Assembly (NCBI GenBank): GCA_026122225.1
Contig: JANEZZ010002198.1
Coordinates: 1,054,001 to 1,118,000, forward strand
DNA length: 64,000 nucleotides
Origin: Heloderma charlesbogerti
Lineage: Eukaryota; Chordata; Lepidosauria; Squamata; Helodermatidae
Direction: 5' to 3'
In this document: positions 20,580 to 32,505 of the stretch, in pieces
How positions within the stretch are numbered: position 1 is the stretch's first letter
Layout of the letters: every line of letters starts with the position of its first letter
Position numbers and translations under genes: made by a program
The notes under the pieces: generated by a model
Told to the model about the DNA's origin: nothing
What the model saw: only the letters and a program-made list of their open reading frames with translations
The model's database searches: none

Positions 20580-23275
20580 TGTGTGAGGCACATCCTCCCC
20601 AAATTCATAAAATGTATGCAGCCCCAATCTTGCAGCTACAAATTCAGTGCCTGTGTATCTGGGTAAGATGACACAGTCATCTTACGTTCCCAGTGCTTTG
20701 TTCCATCTAAATGCAGCAGCGGGTGCTTCAGGGAGTGAAGCTCTATCTGAATATAGAGGCAGCAAGGTAGTGCGAGCAAGGAGGACAACTCTAGTACTGG
20801 ATCACAGGGAACTGGCAGCAGGCCAGGCAAATCCCGGGAAGACCTTAAAGTCAACGCAGCAGAGCATCCAAGCATGTTGAATCTGTGGAAGATCTCCTCT
20901 TACAAATATCTCAGAGGGAGAGACTAGACTCAAAAGCAGTTCTAGAGTTCAGTCTTGGAGCACAAAGGAGACAATGATTTAGAACCTTCCCTGGATGGGG
21001 AAGAACACAGGATTCAATAGTTTAGCTTTGGGAAAATGAATATGAGCCGTTCAGAGATTCCTGGCTTCTTGACTTAATCTGGGCAGATTAAGCATGTCAT
21101 GATTAAGCATGAAAAAACTTAGTTTACATAGCACAAACAGGAGAGGTTCGTAGACACAAAGATGGTGGTTTAACCTACCAAGTTACCTGGAGGTGAGGAT
21201 CCTTCAGGAGAGAATTTCCCACCAAGGCACTTTAGATTGGCCAATTTGTAGGTTATCTCATGGGTTGCCTCACTAAGGTGGTGACTTAGAGTTCAGGAAG
21301 GCATTTGCATTTAGCCAGAGTTTCCATTATTTGTCTACACCAATTAGGGCAACTCCTGTTGATTAAGTTACAATAGAGGACACATAAATTGGGAAATTTA
21401 GTTACAGTAAGTCAGGTACACAGCATAGTACCACCACAATCGTTTTGCTCCTAGCTGCCCTGAGACTCTTACCCATGCCATCTATTTCAGAACAAAATAT
21501 ATATTAAACACATTAGACAAAGCGCTAGGATGAGGTCAACAAAATATATGTGAAAAAGCCAACAAAAAGCTCATGGCTGAACTCATAAGTAATCAGAGGT
21601 GTCATGGAGACCTTTAAGGAGAATGAGGAACTGTCAAAGTTCAACTCCCCTCCCTTCCCCAGCAGAAGGGATCTCAGTCCCTTCAGAAAATCAGGAATGG
21701 ATAAATCTGTTAGTAGTTTTCTCCAACATTTTTTAAGGTGCAAGTTCTTCTCGTGCTATGAAGAAATTTGCACATTTTGGTGGGTTCTTCTCAAACAAAA
21801 AATTGAATGAAATTGTCATCCATCTGCACTGGCTGTATTCAATATGTACTGCTGTTCCTAGCATCATGAGGACCATGTTGTACATGTAGCTGTTAAAGTT
21901 GAAGAGCCTTCAGAAAAAAGAGGTGGAAACCCTAATTCAGCACCACAAACATGGCTGAATACACAGGGATTCAAACCCAGACTTTTAAGAGCTAAGCACT
22001 CACAGCCTTCTGCCTGGATGGACAAATCTGTCCATTTTGTTTTCTCCCTCATTCATGTTTTGTTTTGTTTTTTAATCTCGGGTTCTTCTTCCTATCCTGT
22101 TTATGAAGAAATTTGTGAATTTGCAGACTGTCTGCTTTCCAAAGTGAGATTTGATTTTTCACTAAAATCTGTGGGAAGACTGTGGGAAGAAAGTATTTAC
22201 TGCAGTCCTGTTTCCCCCCACCCTTTTTTTTTTAAACTGAAAGGCATACCACAATAGTTCCTTCATTCCTTTCTTTTTGGTAATAAGAAAAATCTCATAG
22301 TGCATATCATATTGAAAGTAATTAAAGGAGCTTCCATTCTGATTCAATGTAATTTTAATGATTTTTAGAAAGGGCTCTGGTGATTTTTAAAAAATGAACG
22401 TTTTGTTTAAATATTAAACAGTGGCATTCTGAGAGAGGGACATAAAATTGAAAGATCAGGAAATTAGCCTTTTTAGCATTGTTTCAAATACACACCTGCA
22501 TTATTGTCAGGAATTATAAAATCTCTAGCAGGAGTGATGTCTCCAGGAACTGATTCAGAAATGTCAGTTGTAATTAAATCTGTTGTCAAGAACAGACATC
22601 CTTTCAGAATGATAAATTGTTCTTCCTCTTAGATTTTCAAAGCTCCTAGTTCATTCTTTTGCCTTTGTACACTTCCTGTTGATCCCCCTACCCACCCTTT
22701 GTAACCACTGAAATCCACTTTGTATTGAGGAAGCTACTTCCCGCCTTATCAGCCTAGCACAAACTAAGTGCTAATTTGTGACACCAGTTACTGATATTCC
22801 AGCTCATTTCCCACCTTTATGGCAAATGGTGAAGAAGTGCCAGATTTACTAATGGAAGATGGCCCTGGATGAAGATAAAAGTGGACTTATTCTGAGTGAA
22901 ATAAAGTAGTTCATTCTAGGTAGATGATGCATTAGATTCTATTCATTCAGGAATGAAAAGGAGCGAAGGAGTTCAATAGAATAAAGCAACAGAGGTGGTA
23001 AGCTTGGGAGCAGCAAGAGAAATAACATAAATTATAGGGCAATTTTAATACATCCCTAATGCTGCAAGATGAGCTGTCATAAGCCTGGGAAAAATGCACG
23101 CCTGCCAAAAGGGTTATTATTATATCAGCCTTTGAAATCAGTCTAAAATATATCACTATGTAGTATAGCAATGAGCGCAGCAGAATTTGGCATGGGTGGC
23201 TAAATCCCCTGCAAAGAAACACCCTATGCGATCCTTATAAATGATAGACAACACAGGTCACCAAATGATTTCTGT
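20580..23275. other. Mostly unassigned DNA with one internal direct repeat
   Basis: No gene seen. The sequences 21697-21790 and 22015-22125 resemble each other (ATGGA(T/C)AAATCTGT, TTTTCTCC, GGTTCTTCTtc, TATGAAGAAATTTG). They also resemble 24956-25100, suggesting a decayed MITE family whose termini I cannot fix. Confidence 0.35.
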
Positions 23276-23283
23276 GACAGACC

Positions 23284-23690
23284 TAGGGATGCACAGACTG
23301 TGTACAATCCACTCCATCTGTGTTTCGCGGATTGTAAGGCACTTTTTGTTCTGTCGTCCGCTCACAGGCAGATGCAAATATTTTTTCGTCATGTGGAAAA
23401 ATGCGCAAATAATTACGTAAGAGGTTTCGTAACAATTTATATAATTTACCTTTGTATGTAACGTTTAGCATAGTCTCCCCCATTCCATTCAACTTTTCCT
23501 CAGCAGAAACGTGTGTATTTTCCTAAGAATAAATATGCATAAATTTCAAGAAAGTAAAAAAAAACAAACCATCTGAAAGTTCACAGAGTCTTCACAGCCT
23601 GAGGGGGCCGCTCCGCAGCAGATTCCGCAGGCTGGATTCTTAGAAATCCGAGCTCATTTTAGTCGGCCTTGAATTTCTCCAGTAGCCCTA
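23284..23690. mobile_element. hAT-like MITE, 8-bp TSD GACAGACC
   Basis: It begins TAGGGATGCACAGAC and ends CTCCAGTAGCCCTA. GACAGACC lies at 23276-23283 and 23691-23698. The interior has AT-rich short-word repeats (GCAAATA, GCGCAAATAATTACGTAAG) and lacks the GC-rich modules. It is related in style to 45547-45952. Confidence 0.8.
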
Positions 23691-23738
23691 GACAGACCTA
23701 GCCATTATCACCCTTGCACTGGCAGTAATTATCAGTAA

Positions 23739-23871
23739 GGGTGGAATCCTAAGCATGTGTAGACAGAAAAAACTCCTACAACTCCTCGCATTCCCCAGCC
23801 AGCATGGCTGGCTGAGGAATGCTGAGAGTTGAAGGACCTTTTTCTGTCTAAACATACATAGAATTGCACCC
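23739..23871. mobile_element. Harbinger-like hairpin MITE, TSD TAA
   Basis: It starts GGGTGGAATCCTAAGCATG and ends its complement CATACATAGAATTGCACCC, with TAA at 23736-23738 and 23872-23874. A 3-bp TWA duplication is the habit of the PIF/Harbinger superfamily. The arms contain GTAGACAGAAAAA and CAGCCAGCATGGCTGGCTG at the loop. It is a relative of 5803-5936. Confidence 0.75.
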
Positions 23872-24038
23872 TAAGACTATGGAATAATCCACTCAAGATG
23901 AGGCAATCTTTGAAGACCATCCAGTCCAGAGACTGCATAATGCAGCAGATTATCTCCTTTCAGGATACAGAAATCACATTAACACCAATTTTTGCTCATT
24001 TGCATTGGATGCTATTAGTTTTTGAACCCTGCTTACAC

Positions 24039-24358
24039 TAGGGTGGCCCTGTGTTCTCTTTCACAGAGAACAGTCTTCTGTTCGAAGATGTCCTCAGAGT
24101 TGTCCAGTTTAAAGATAAAGAACCATAAGAACTATTACCCATTAACATTTAGTACCTGGACAGCAGGCTGAACAGGCAAGCACACAGATCACCTGGCCAT
24201 AGTTTTCTGCACTACAGTGAGATGGACTGTATTGCTATTTAAATTAGAATGATTATTTCTAAATTAGCATCTGCTAATTTTATGCAGATTGATGTTTTAT
24301 ACCCTCTTTTCTGGTGATGCATTTCCTCTTTGGGGGCAATTCATAAGTGGACATCCTA
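24039..24358. mobile_element. MITE with TAGGGTGGCC ends
   Basis: It begins TAGGGTGGCCCTGTGTTCTC and ends GGGGCAATTCATAAGTGGACATCCTA, an imperfect terminal inverted repeat. The internal block CAGAGAACAGTCTTCTGTTCGAAG and AAAGATAAAGAACCATAAGAA matches 56931-57120. The TSD is not readable. The class (hAT-like) is inferred from the TAGGG ends. Confidence 0.55.
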
Positions 24359-24950
24359 TTTGGGGCTTTCCTTCAAAGCCCTGCTCGGCCCAGTTTTTAA
24401 GTGAAGAATGGTGACTGGACACCTGGATTTTTCTAACCAAGGTTACATGGGGCAGAAGCCAATGGGGCACTTACGGCCCCACTGATTGTCTTCTGCCCCA
24501 CCGACTGCATTGCACAAGCGGTCCCCATCACTTTTGTAACAGTGATTTAGTGCTCCCAGAACAATCTGAAACTAGCACAAACACTTGTTTCTGGAAGGAG
24601 GCAGATCAGAGGAGCTTGCATAAGGGAGCTCCAGCAACTTGCCTCCTTCCAGAAAGAAGTGTTTCGAATCATTTTGGGGCTTTCCTAGGAAGCACTAGAT
24701 CTCCCTTGCATACATGGTGCATCCCACTTGTGCAATGCAATTGGCGGGACCCTCCGTTTGTGGAAGGGAATCGGTGGGGTGGAAAAGAATGGGCGGGGGC
24801 GTAAGTGCCCCATTGCATTGTGCCCAGGGTTTCTAAATAGGCAGAATGAAATCATTCTGGCCACTGCCCAGCAACTGCCTAGGCTGCCCAGGCTGCAATT
24901 TCTAACACAAAACCAGGGCAAGAGCAAGGACACCTTAACCCCTTTCTTTC
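24359..24950. other. Unassigned DNA
   Basis: Nothing recognised; two inverted pieces around 24480 and 24790 share GCCCCATTG words. Confidence 0.3.
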
Positions 24951-24953
24951 AAG

Positions 24954-25248
24954 GGATGGACAAATCAGTCTAGTTCTGGTCTGTGTCACTTTCCCATGTG
25001 TTCACTCATACATCTGTTTCGTCCTGTAGCTCCCTCAATCTGCAAATCTTTTTTTAAAATCTGCACAAAAATACATTAACATTCACATTTTAAATGTATC
25101 TCCTCTCAAAATATGCATTTTAAATGCATTTGGAGCATTTGGAATTCATAGAAGCTAGTGGATTACTAAGTTCTGATCTGCACATTAGTCCGGGGATCAA
25201 GTCACTTCGTATCAGGCTGTACAAAGATTGGATTATTCAAGCATCCCT
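24954..25248. mobile_element. Possible decayed hAT-like MITE
   Basis: It opens GGGATGGACAAATCAG and closes TTCAAGCATCCCTA, terminal words matching the hAT-like set. The interior has GCATTTTAAATGCATTTGG. No TSD is readable. Confidence 0.4.
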
Positions 25249-25249
25249 A

Positions 25250-27786
25250 CTTTTCTCCTTCTGTGGCTTTCCAAATTTCCAATTTCCTCAAAATTGTCCC
25301 CTGCCCACTCAAACTGCTGTTCACTCCAGGAAGGAAAAGACATGAATAACCCTTTGGGCTAACAGCTCGTAAGAACATTTGGGGGAAGAAAGCTAGTAAA
25401 GATCCCTTCCCTGCTGGCTGGCCATTTGAGGCTGCAACCTGACTGGCTGCTTTGGGTGAAAATAAGACATTGGAGTGGAGCTGACCCAATGCATTTTGTT
25501 GCCTGAAGTGGAGTTCTAATTGTTTCCCCTGACCCAGCTTAGGCCAACACTTTAAAAAGCCTTGCTGCACAATTCAGACAAGAATTCTGATTTCAGTATA
25601 TTCCTCCTCTTCCCTCATGGTGCTACTGGGGGCAGGTGGCTTCACATTGCTGCATGACACCCTGCATTGGCGTGAAAGTACTTGTGATTAAATATTTACC
25701 ATCAGACATTCTGATTCGGCTAGGGCAGCAGGTCAGTGTGCACATTTGGAATTTTTAGAGTGTTGTTAGCACTCTCACAAAATGGCTACCACAGGGGCAC
25801 CTTGCCCATTCATAACATGCTGCCATAGTAGGTGTGGCCAGACACCAAAACACTCGTTTCCCAGAAGGCAAAGTGGTGAGTCTAAAAGACAAGTAACTTG
25901 CCCAAGAACCTAAGAACAAGGCAGAGGTGGGGGCCTGAGCTTTCAAACACAAAACCACTTGTTTGAACCCAAATAAAGATATCACTGGAGGGCAGCACTT
26001 CACTTTGCAGCGTACCAGCCTCCCAGGGTTTTTTTTAAACGCAATTAAATTGTTAATGTAAAAATCTAAGGTGATAAAATAAAAATCTGGAGAGGCAGAA
26101 AGTCTGGGGTGTGCCAAGTGAGGTGTCTGCAGGCACATAGGAGCTCTGGGCACCATTCTAGAGACTCCAGGGTTAGTGACTAACTGACTATAAGCATGCA
26201 AAAGCAGGCATTTGCACACGTTTTCCTAGCTGAATGGGAAATGACACTCAGAAATGGCATGCTTCTTTCATGACTTCCCAGTTCAATCTAGCAGGTAGGC
26301 CTAAGCCAGTAAACAAAGCTGGAATGGCATCAGCTGTATATTTAGGAGGGCGCTGCAAGATGCTGGATTCAGCCCTCCACTACCCTTCCCTGCCAAGTAG
26401 CTAAGTGTGATTCCAGCTTCTTTTACCAAGCCCCATGCATGCAGCTCCAGCTACTGTACACATGGTCTTTTGGGCTAAGCCCCTTTTGCTGTTGTTTTTG
26501 TACAGGCACTAATTAATAAAAGATTCGGCAGGGTGTGTGTGTGTTGGGGGGATCCACCAATGATTAAGTCTCTCATTCCTTTTCTTATCAAGTTCTGGGT
26601 CTTTAAATGGTGGCAGGATCACAAATCTAAGTTAAGAATGACTCCTTAAGCCTTCAGTTAACAGAAGCATGCAGTTTGGATGCCCCTCTGAAATGAGAAT
26701 GGTTGACAAAAGCTTGTTCTTCCTATCGGTGAAGCATACTTTATTTTAATTGCTGGCACCAAATCAGTAGGAACAATTATGTTTGTCATCACAGGCAGAG
26801 TGATGAAGGGGAAAGGTAAATTCACATGTCCCTTTGACCAGATGACAATTGCCTCCTGGATGGTCGCCTAGTGCTAGGCTAATTGCTTGACATATAAGCA
26901 ACCATCGTTCATGATAACTGGGCTGCAATAGCTGGCTCATAAATTTATGTTATCGAAGGATAATGGCAACTACTGCGGATGCTATTTCTTATCTATGCAA
27001 CATCAGCGATATGCAAGAATACTCCTGTGAATAGCAGCATGAAAGTTCTGTGGATGAGTCCTTTATGGGCAGGCCCTTTTCCAGTTTTAATACCTTAGCA
27101 GGGGATCTGCCATGTATTTGAGTCACTGCCTAGTTTACCTCTTTTTTAGGGATACATCAGCAGCGTAAAGGGTAAATGTAATAACATGTACAAGAACACT
27201 CCTCAGATAGCTGTGATTTGGATGCAGCTCCAAGTTGAGTTTGCCTCTGAGTAATCTGTGCAATGGACCTATAGTCCAAGTCACAAGACTTCCTCAGCAG
27301 GCAGCTGCAATGAGAAAATACTCTTGTCACTGGAGTTCCACCCTTGGCCCACTAAACATGAGAGGGAGGAGCATTGCCACTGATGCTGGCACATGTTGAG
27401 CAGAGCATGGAATGCCATAACGCTGCCACAAAATAAAAGCAATTTGTGTCATACTAAAAGGTAAACCACTACCCACACTGAACTCTGTGTGCTGGGGAAA
27501 TTAACCAGCACAGCCTCACATCAGCAAGCACAGCGGTGTTGGAATTCAAGTGGGAGTTTCCCAGCGGCAAACATGCTCTTGGAGGTCTTGTGTAACTTGA
27601 CCCTACATTGAGGTAGAATCTCATCATTCAGGACCAGGATTGTGAAAAGAAGTCTGAGTCAAGAGAAAGCATTTTGCAGAAGAAATCAGTCAATGTGGAT
27701 ATTAAGCAAGTTGGATTTGAAATGCATGGTTGCAGTGCAGTTGCATTGGGGATCCACAAATCAGGAGCCAGAGAGGCTCTACAATA
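25250..27786. other. Unassigned, apparently low-repeat DNA
   Basis: About 2.5 kb without a recognisable repeat. The part 26640-27180 is AT-moderate and free of repeat words seen elsewhere in the window. It is a candidate for single-copy sequence but shows no coding signal. Confidence 0.3.
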
Positions 27787-27920
27787 GCCTTCCCCAACCT
27801 GGTGCCCTCCAGATGTTTTGAACTACAACTCCCAACATTCCTGATGATTGGCCATGCTGGTTGCAGCTGATGGGGGTTGAAGTCCAAAACAATTAGAAGG
27901 CACCAGGTTGGGGAAGGCTG
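27787..27920. mobile_element. Hairpin MITE (GGTGCCCTCCAGATGTTTTG family)
   Basis: An almost perfect inverted repeat: CCTTCCCCAACCTGGTGCC at the left and GGCACCAGGTTGGGGAAGG at the right. The arms contain TTTTGAACTACAACTCCCAA and its complement. The TSD is unclear. Confidence 0.8.
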
Positions 27921-28600
27921 CTTTAGAATGCGCATCAAAAGGTAACAAACCATGTGATTTTACACACTCAACATTGCAGCCATTATTAGAACTTGATTTG
28001 AATCTGTGTACTTTGGGGCGGGGGGGGGCTGTATCAGTAGAAATGAATACCGAAAGCATGTTTTGCTTTGTAACAGACAGAATCCTGTCTTTCATTCATC
28101 AAAATCCTTCTTACAATTTGTGGAAAATAAAATGGCCAGCCACAGAACGTAATATGAGGAATGCTAGTAATTTTTATTGACCTAAGTTTACTGACAATTT
28201 TACGAGCAATAGATTAAACAGAGAACTATTGACGGAGCCCTACTTCAGGCAGATTTTAATCTCTGAAGTGTTCCTAGTGGAGCAGCTAATTACATTCTGT
28301 CCCTATTCAATGTAATTGCAGACCAGAATAATACAGTTTCCCTGGTAATATGTTAATGTTCATACAGCTAAGTTTGATTATGGTATTTTGTTGTTCTTCA
28401 CTTTGTGAATATTGTGTTTCGAGAAAGCTCAGCTCCATTGAGCAAACAATATTATATGTTGCTCACAGTGCTCTCTAAAGTAGGCCAGCAGAAATTGTGA
28501 CACCCCAAGCCAAACATACATCAGTAGCCATGTACTGACAACCAGCCATGTGTTCAACACCACCATCCGTGTTGTTTTAGAGCCTTTCTACATGCAGCTT
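27921..28600. other. Unassigned DNA
   Basis: No feature recognised; there is a G-run at 28017-28028. Confidence 0.3.
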
Positions 28601-28998
28601 TTATTGTGCGCTCATGATTGCTCACTCATGGTAGTTTGCCGGTCCTTTACATGATGTTGTCATCCTCCAGGGCCTACTCTTTGCAACCATTTCCCCAGTT
28701 TACTTTAGATCCAAAAATATCAAGAGTTTGTACATCACTGAATATTAACGACTGTTCCAGTACAAAATGTATATGTGTAATAACCTCCTCCCCAAAAGAA
28801 GCAACTACTGGATAGGGCCAAAACATATGTTTAAAAGACGCATTAGCTGTACTGCACCGCCAGCAATTAGCCGAATTAGGTAATCCCTTGTTAAAGAGAC
28901 GTTGTGGTGTCCAATAGACATGAAACAAGTTTTTGTTGAATAAGATGCAGCCTAAGATCCATAGACACAACAGGTAGATGCTAAAGCAGTGCTCCATT
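28601..28998 (-). pseudogene. L1 ORF2 C-terminal fragment
   Basis: The minus strand encodes YWTPQRLFNKGLPNSANCWRC followed by STANASFKHMFWPYPVVASF. This is the cysteine-histidine region typical of the L1 ORF2 C-terminus (compare the C..C...H...W/C pattern at 40916-41020). The fragment is only about 107 codons long and stops where the hAT-like insertion begins. The upstream part is not found on the far side of that insertion. Confidence 0.75.
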
Positions 28999-29006
28999 GA
29001 TTAGGC

Positions 29007-30480
29007 TAGGGATGGCAAGGGCGTCCGTCTCGGTCCGGGATTCTGGTGGACCACCTGCACCTCCCGAGCTGCTCCCGCCAAGCCCCAGCCCCCGCTTGAC
29101 CCTGTCCTGCACTTGCCAAGCTGCCTGGAACTTACATGGGCCCTCCCCACCTCTATCGTGATCACCATGTTTTGAATAGGGTTGGCGGAGAATTTCTCCC
29201 CGAAACTTCGGGGGGCCGAGCGCCAATGTGTTCGGCCCCCCGAAGAAGTTTCGGGGAGAAATTCTCCGCCCCCCGCCCCCCCCGGGACGGGACTTACCTT
29301 TGCCGAATGTCCCTCCCGGCGGCGGGTCCCGGCGGCGGTTCGTCGGGTCTTCGTCAGGGGCGGGGGCGGCAGCCGGTCTTTCGCCATTCCAATAAAAGTA
29401 AAAAAAAAAAAAATGCCCCCGTGATAGGCTACGTGACAATTAACGTAGCCTATCACGGCTAGATTTGCAAAGTCAGCCGTGATAGGCTATGTAAATCGTC
29501 ATGTAGACTATCACGGGTGACTTAAAAAAAAAAAAAAAAAAAGTGCGTACGGCTAATGGCGGCCCCCATAGGGAGCAACCATTCCCGTTCCTTATTTGGT
29601 CACTGTAGTCTACGTAAAGATTACGTAGACTACGGCGAAAATAAGGTCAACGCTATTTGCGTTGACCAAATAAGGAATGTGAATGGCAGCTCCCTATGGG
29701 GGCCGCCATTTTGCATACGCGCTTTTTTTTTTTTTAAAGTCACCCGTGATAGGCTATGTGACGATTTATGTAGCCTATCATGGCTGACTTTGCAGATCTA
29801 GCCGTGATAGGCTACGTTAATCGTCACGTAGCCTATCACGGGGGCGTTTTGTTTTTGTTTTTAACTTTTTATTTTGCGGCCGGGCAAGGCAAGGCGCCTT
29901 CTCCCCAGCCTGAATTTCGGCCGGGCGAGGCGGGAAGCCTCCCCCCCGGCCTGAATTTTGGCCAGGCGAGGCGGGAAGCCTCCTCCCCCAGCCTGAACTT
30001 CGGGGGGAGAGCAGCGAAGCGCCTCCCCCCCACTGAGAAAAGCTGTGAGACCAGGTAAGTGGCTTTCGTGCACTCCTAGTTTTGAAAAACGCCCTCTCGC
30101 CGAGCTGCCCACACTTACCTGGGCCCCATTTGTCTCCTCTGCGATCACCATGTTTTGAAAAAACATGGTGATCACAATACTGTTCACATAGACTCATGTG
30201 CAAAATGGAGCGGTGAATCTTGTGTATGATTCACAGCACCATTTTGCATACAAGTCTATGTGCACATTTTTTGTGTATAACTCTATGTACAGTATTGCTA
30301 TTGTCATGTTTTTTCAAAACATGGTGATCACAGAGGAGACAAATGGTGCCCAGGTAAGTGTGGGCAGCTCGGTAAGTGGGCATGGGGCTCAAGTGAGGGT
30401 CCGAGGATGTGTGAGCGGGGGCAGGGGCTGGGCGGGCACCCAGAGAACCTGGATGGGGGCAGGGTACCCATACATCCTTA
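29007..30480. mobile_element. hAT-like MITE, TSD GATTAGGC, carrying a nested copy
   Basis: It starts TAGGGATGGCAAGGGCG and ends GGTACCCATACATCCTTA. GATTAGGC lies at 28999-29006 and 30481-30488. The core has GATCACCATGTTTTGAAAAAACATGGTGATC and a long inverted pair around 30240 (CCATTTTGCATACAAGTCTATGTG against CACATAGACTCATGTGCAAAATGG). Donor consensus AGGTAAGT lies at 30352-30359 and reversed at 30113-30120. Removing the nested copy leaves about 560 bp. Confidence 0.88.
29177..30078. mobile_element. Nested GC-rich fractal-palindrome hAT-like MITE, TSD GTTTTGAA
   Basis: It begins TAGGGTTGGCGGAGAA and ends GGCTTTCGTGCACTCCTA. GTTTTGAA lies at 29169-29176 and 30079-30086, and is the centre of the host's CATGTTTTGAAAAAACATG palindrome. 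It is highly similar to 5976-6924, including both outer modules. Part of its central stem is deleted (29590-29700 is shorter than 6400-6530). Donor consensus lies at 29292-29299 (reversed) and 30053-30060 (forward). Confidence 0.9.
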
Positions 30481-30488
30481 GATTAGGC

Positions 30489-30911
30489 ATTTTGTGGTGG
30501 TGCCCACAGCAGTTTCTCAAATTTCCAAATGTGCCCACTGATCCAAAAGGTTTGGGAACCCCTAGTCTCTGGCTCCAGAGGGGAACATCCCCAGCCATCT
30601 AGGTACAATAGGTTTGCATTCCTAGTTTTTTTGTATAATATAATAAGGCAGCCCAGTAAATCACTCCATATATGTTAAAAATAGGGCCAGATCTGAATTT
30701 CATTATTATGGGCTAATTGTAATGCAACCAGGTAAGTGCTTATACTTCAGAAATAGGAGAAACAGTCTGAAGGATGATAAAAGATAAAGAAACAGCTGTT
30801 CAGTGAAGCCAAGTGTATTGCTGGCATTCTGGGGATACCAACGCTAAGCAAGCATCAAATTGCCACCTGGCTCATTTGTAATAGAAATTGACATCTCTCC
30901 TTCACGAAGGC
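30489..30911. other. Unassigned DNA
   Basis: The first 80 bases resemble a MITE end (GGTTTGGGAACCCCTAG) but no partner is seen. Confidence 0.3.
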
Positions 30912-30919
30912 CTCAGTAC

Positions 30920-31477
30920 TAGGGATGTACGAAAATCACTTACCTGTTCGCGGATTATGCCGATGGTGGGGGGGGAGGCACTCTGTCCCTCCTCCCAGAA
31001 TCCTGGACCGGGGGGGGAGGCGCTCCCCCCCTCCCCCCCTGGAATCCTCCTTGGCCGGCTCAGCAGCCGGCCAGGCCCAGCCAGGCCAGAGCCGTCTGCA
31101 GCCGGATTTCTACATAAGTTTTTACATAGCCTAAAATGTCTGGGTAAAAAAAAAAAAAAGGCGTATGCAAATGGCGGCAGCCGTAGCCTTTTTTTTTTTT
31201 TTTAACCCAGACATTTTAGGCTACGTAAAAACTTATGTAGCCTATCACGTGGGTGTAAACCCCCCCCCCAAAACCTGCAAATGGCGGCGGTGGCAGCCAG
31301 TCGGAAGACCAGTCGCCGCAGCCGCAGCTGCCCGGAAGATCCGCCCCAGGTAAGTCTCGTCCCGGGGGGATCCGCGGGGGGGCGGGGGGGCAGGCCATTC
31401 CGCCACAGATTTCGGAGGGCCGAATGCACTGGCATTCGGCCTCCCCGAGATCCGTGGCGGAATCTCTGCCATCCCTA
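30920..31477. mobile_element. GC-rich hAT-like MITE, TSD CTCAGTAC
   Basis: It begins TAGGGATGTACGAAAATCAC and ends GGCGGAATCTCTGCCATCCCTA. CTCAGTAC lies at 30912-30919 and 31478-31485. It is shorter than its relatives; the core keeps one TACGTAAAAACTTATGTAG stem pair and AAATGGCGGC words. Donor consensus lies at 30938-30945 (reversed) and 31348-31355 (forward). A T-run ending AACCCAG near 31207 looks like a splice acceptor. Confidence 0.9.
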
Positions 31478-31485
31478 CTCAGTAC

Positions 31486-32380
31486 AAATGTTGGTAGTTG
31501 GCCACACATTTCAGTATGTCAGCCTTTTATGTGCACATAGTACCATGATTGAAGCATTACCAATGCAGCTGCAGCATTTTTAGCCCAATCGCCAAAAAGG
31601 CTGCTTGGATGAATGGGAATATCAGCCTGTGCAGCACTTTGGAGAAGTGAACTGTGTTGGCACATGCTGCTGCAACAGAAATATTTCAGACAAACCCATC
31701 CTTCGATCTCAGGTCCAATTCATACATTAACTATATGGCATGGGAGAGAGCCATGTCCTTATGATTTAGGTCCATACCACTCCAGTAAATATGGTAACGT
31801 AGGAATGTATATATGAGGATTGGATCCAGAGATCCAATGAAATGGAATCATTCCATAGAAGGACAGGATGCGATTTCTCCCAGTTCCCTCTTCCCTGTAG
31901 AGCCACCATTCCCCCTCAAAAATCTGTTACAGAGAGTTGGAGGACCCTCAACCACAACATGTGAGGTGGTGTGGGAGGATACAGGGGGAAGAGGAAATAG
32001 CTGAAAATCACCCCCTTCCCTCTTGTGTGAGCAGGAGACTCCACTGGATCGCAGCCCCTTCTGCAACTGTAAAGGCTACTCTAGATCGAGGCCAAGATGT
32101 TTCTCTCCTGCTGAAAATTCATAGTGGAATCAAGAAATGGCTGTGCATTCCACACCAACCACTCCCACTCTCCCAAACAAGATACTGAAGCAAAAGTCCT
32201 TGTCCATCCGCAAATGATAGAATTTCAACCAAAATATACAAAAACTAAAAGCAAATAAACAGCAAAATTCTTTTAAAAACAAAAATAAAATCCTATGTAA
32301 ATGTACTATTTCAGGTTTCAGCTGGGGAAGAACCGAGATCCATAACAAGGTTTGCTCTTGGCTATATTTACAGATGACAG
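31486..32380. other. Unassigned DNA
   Basis: No feature recognised; AT-rich between 32200 and 32320. Confidence 0.3.
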
Positions 32381-32384
32381 CACA

Positions 32385-32440
32385 ATCCTATGCACATCTA
32401 CTCAGAAGTAAGCTCCACTGAGTTCAAGGAACATACAATA
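32385..32440. repeat. AATCCTATGC / GTCTACTCAGAAGTAAG short repeat
   Basis: CACAATCCTATGCACATCTA then CTCAGAAGTAAGCTCCACTG is one arm of the abundant short repeat seen also at 43812, 56405 and 63015. Confidence 0.6.
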
Positions 32441-32505
32441 TTTTAAAGGCTTTTGTTTCGTCGCCTCATACCAACTTAAACCATTGATCCATCTATTTAC
32501 TGCAT

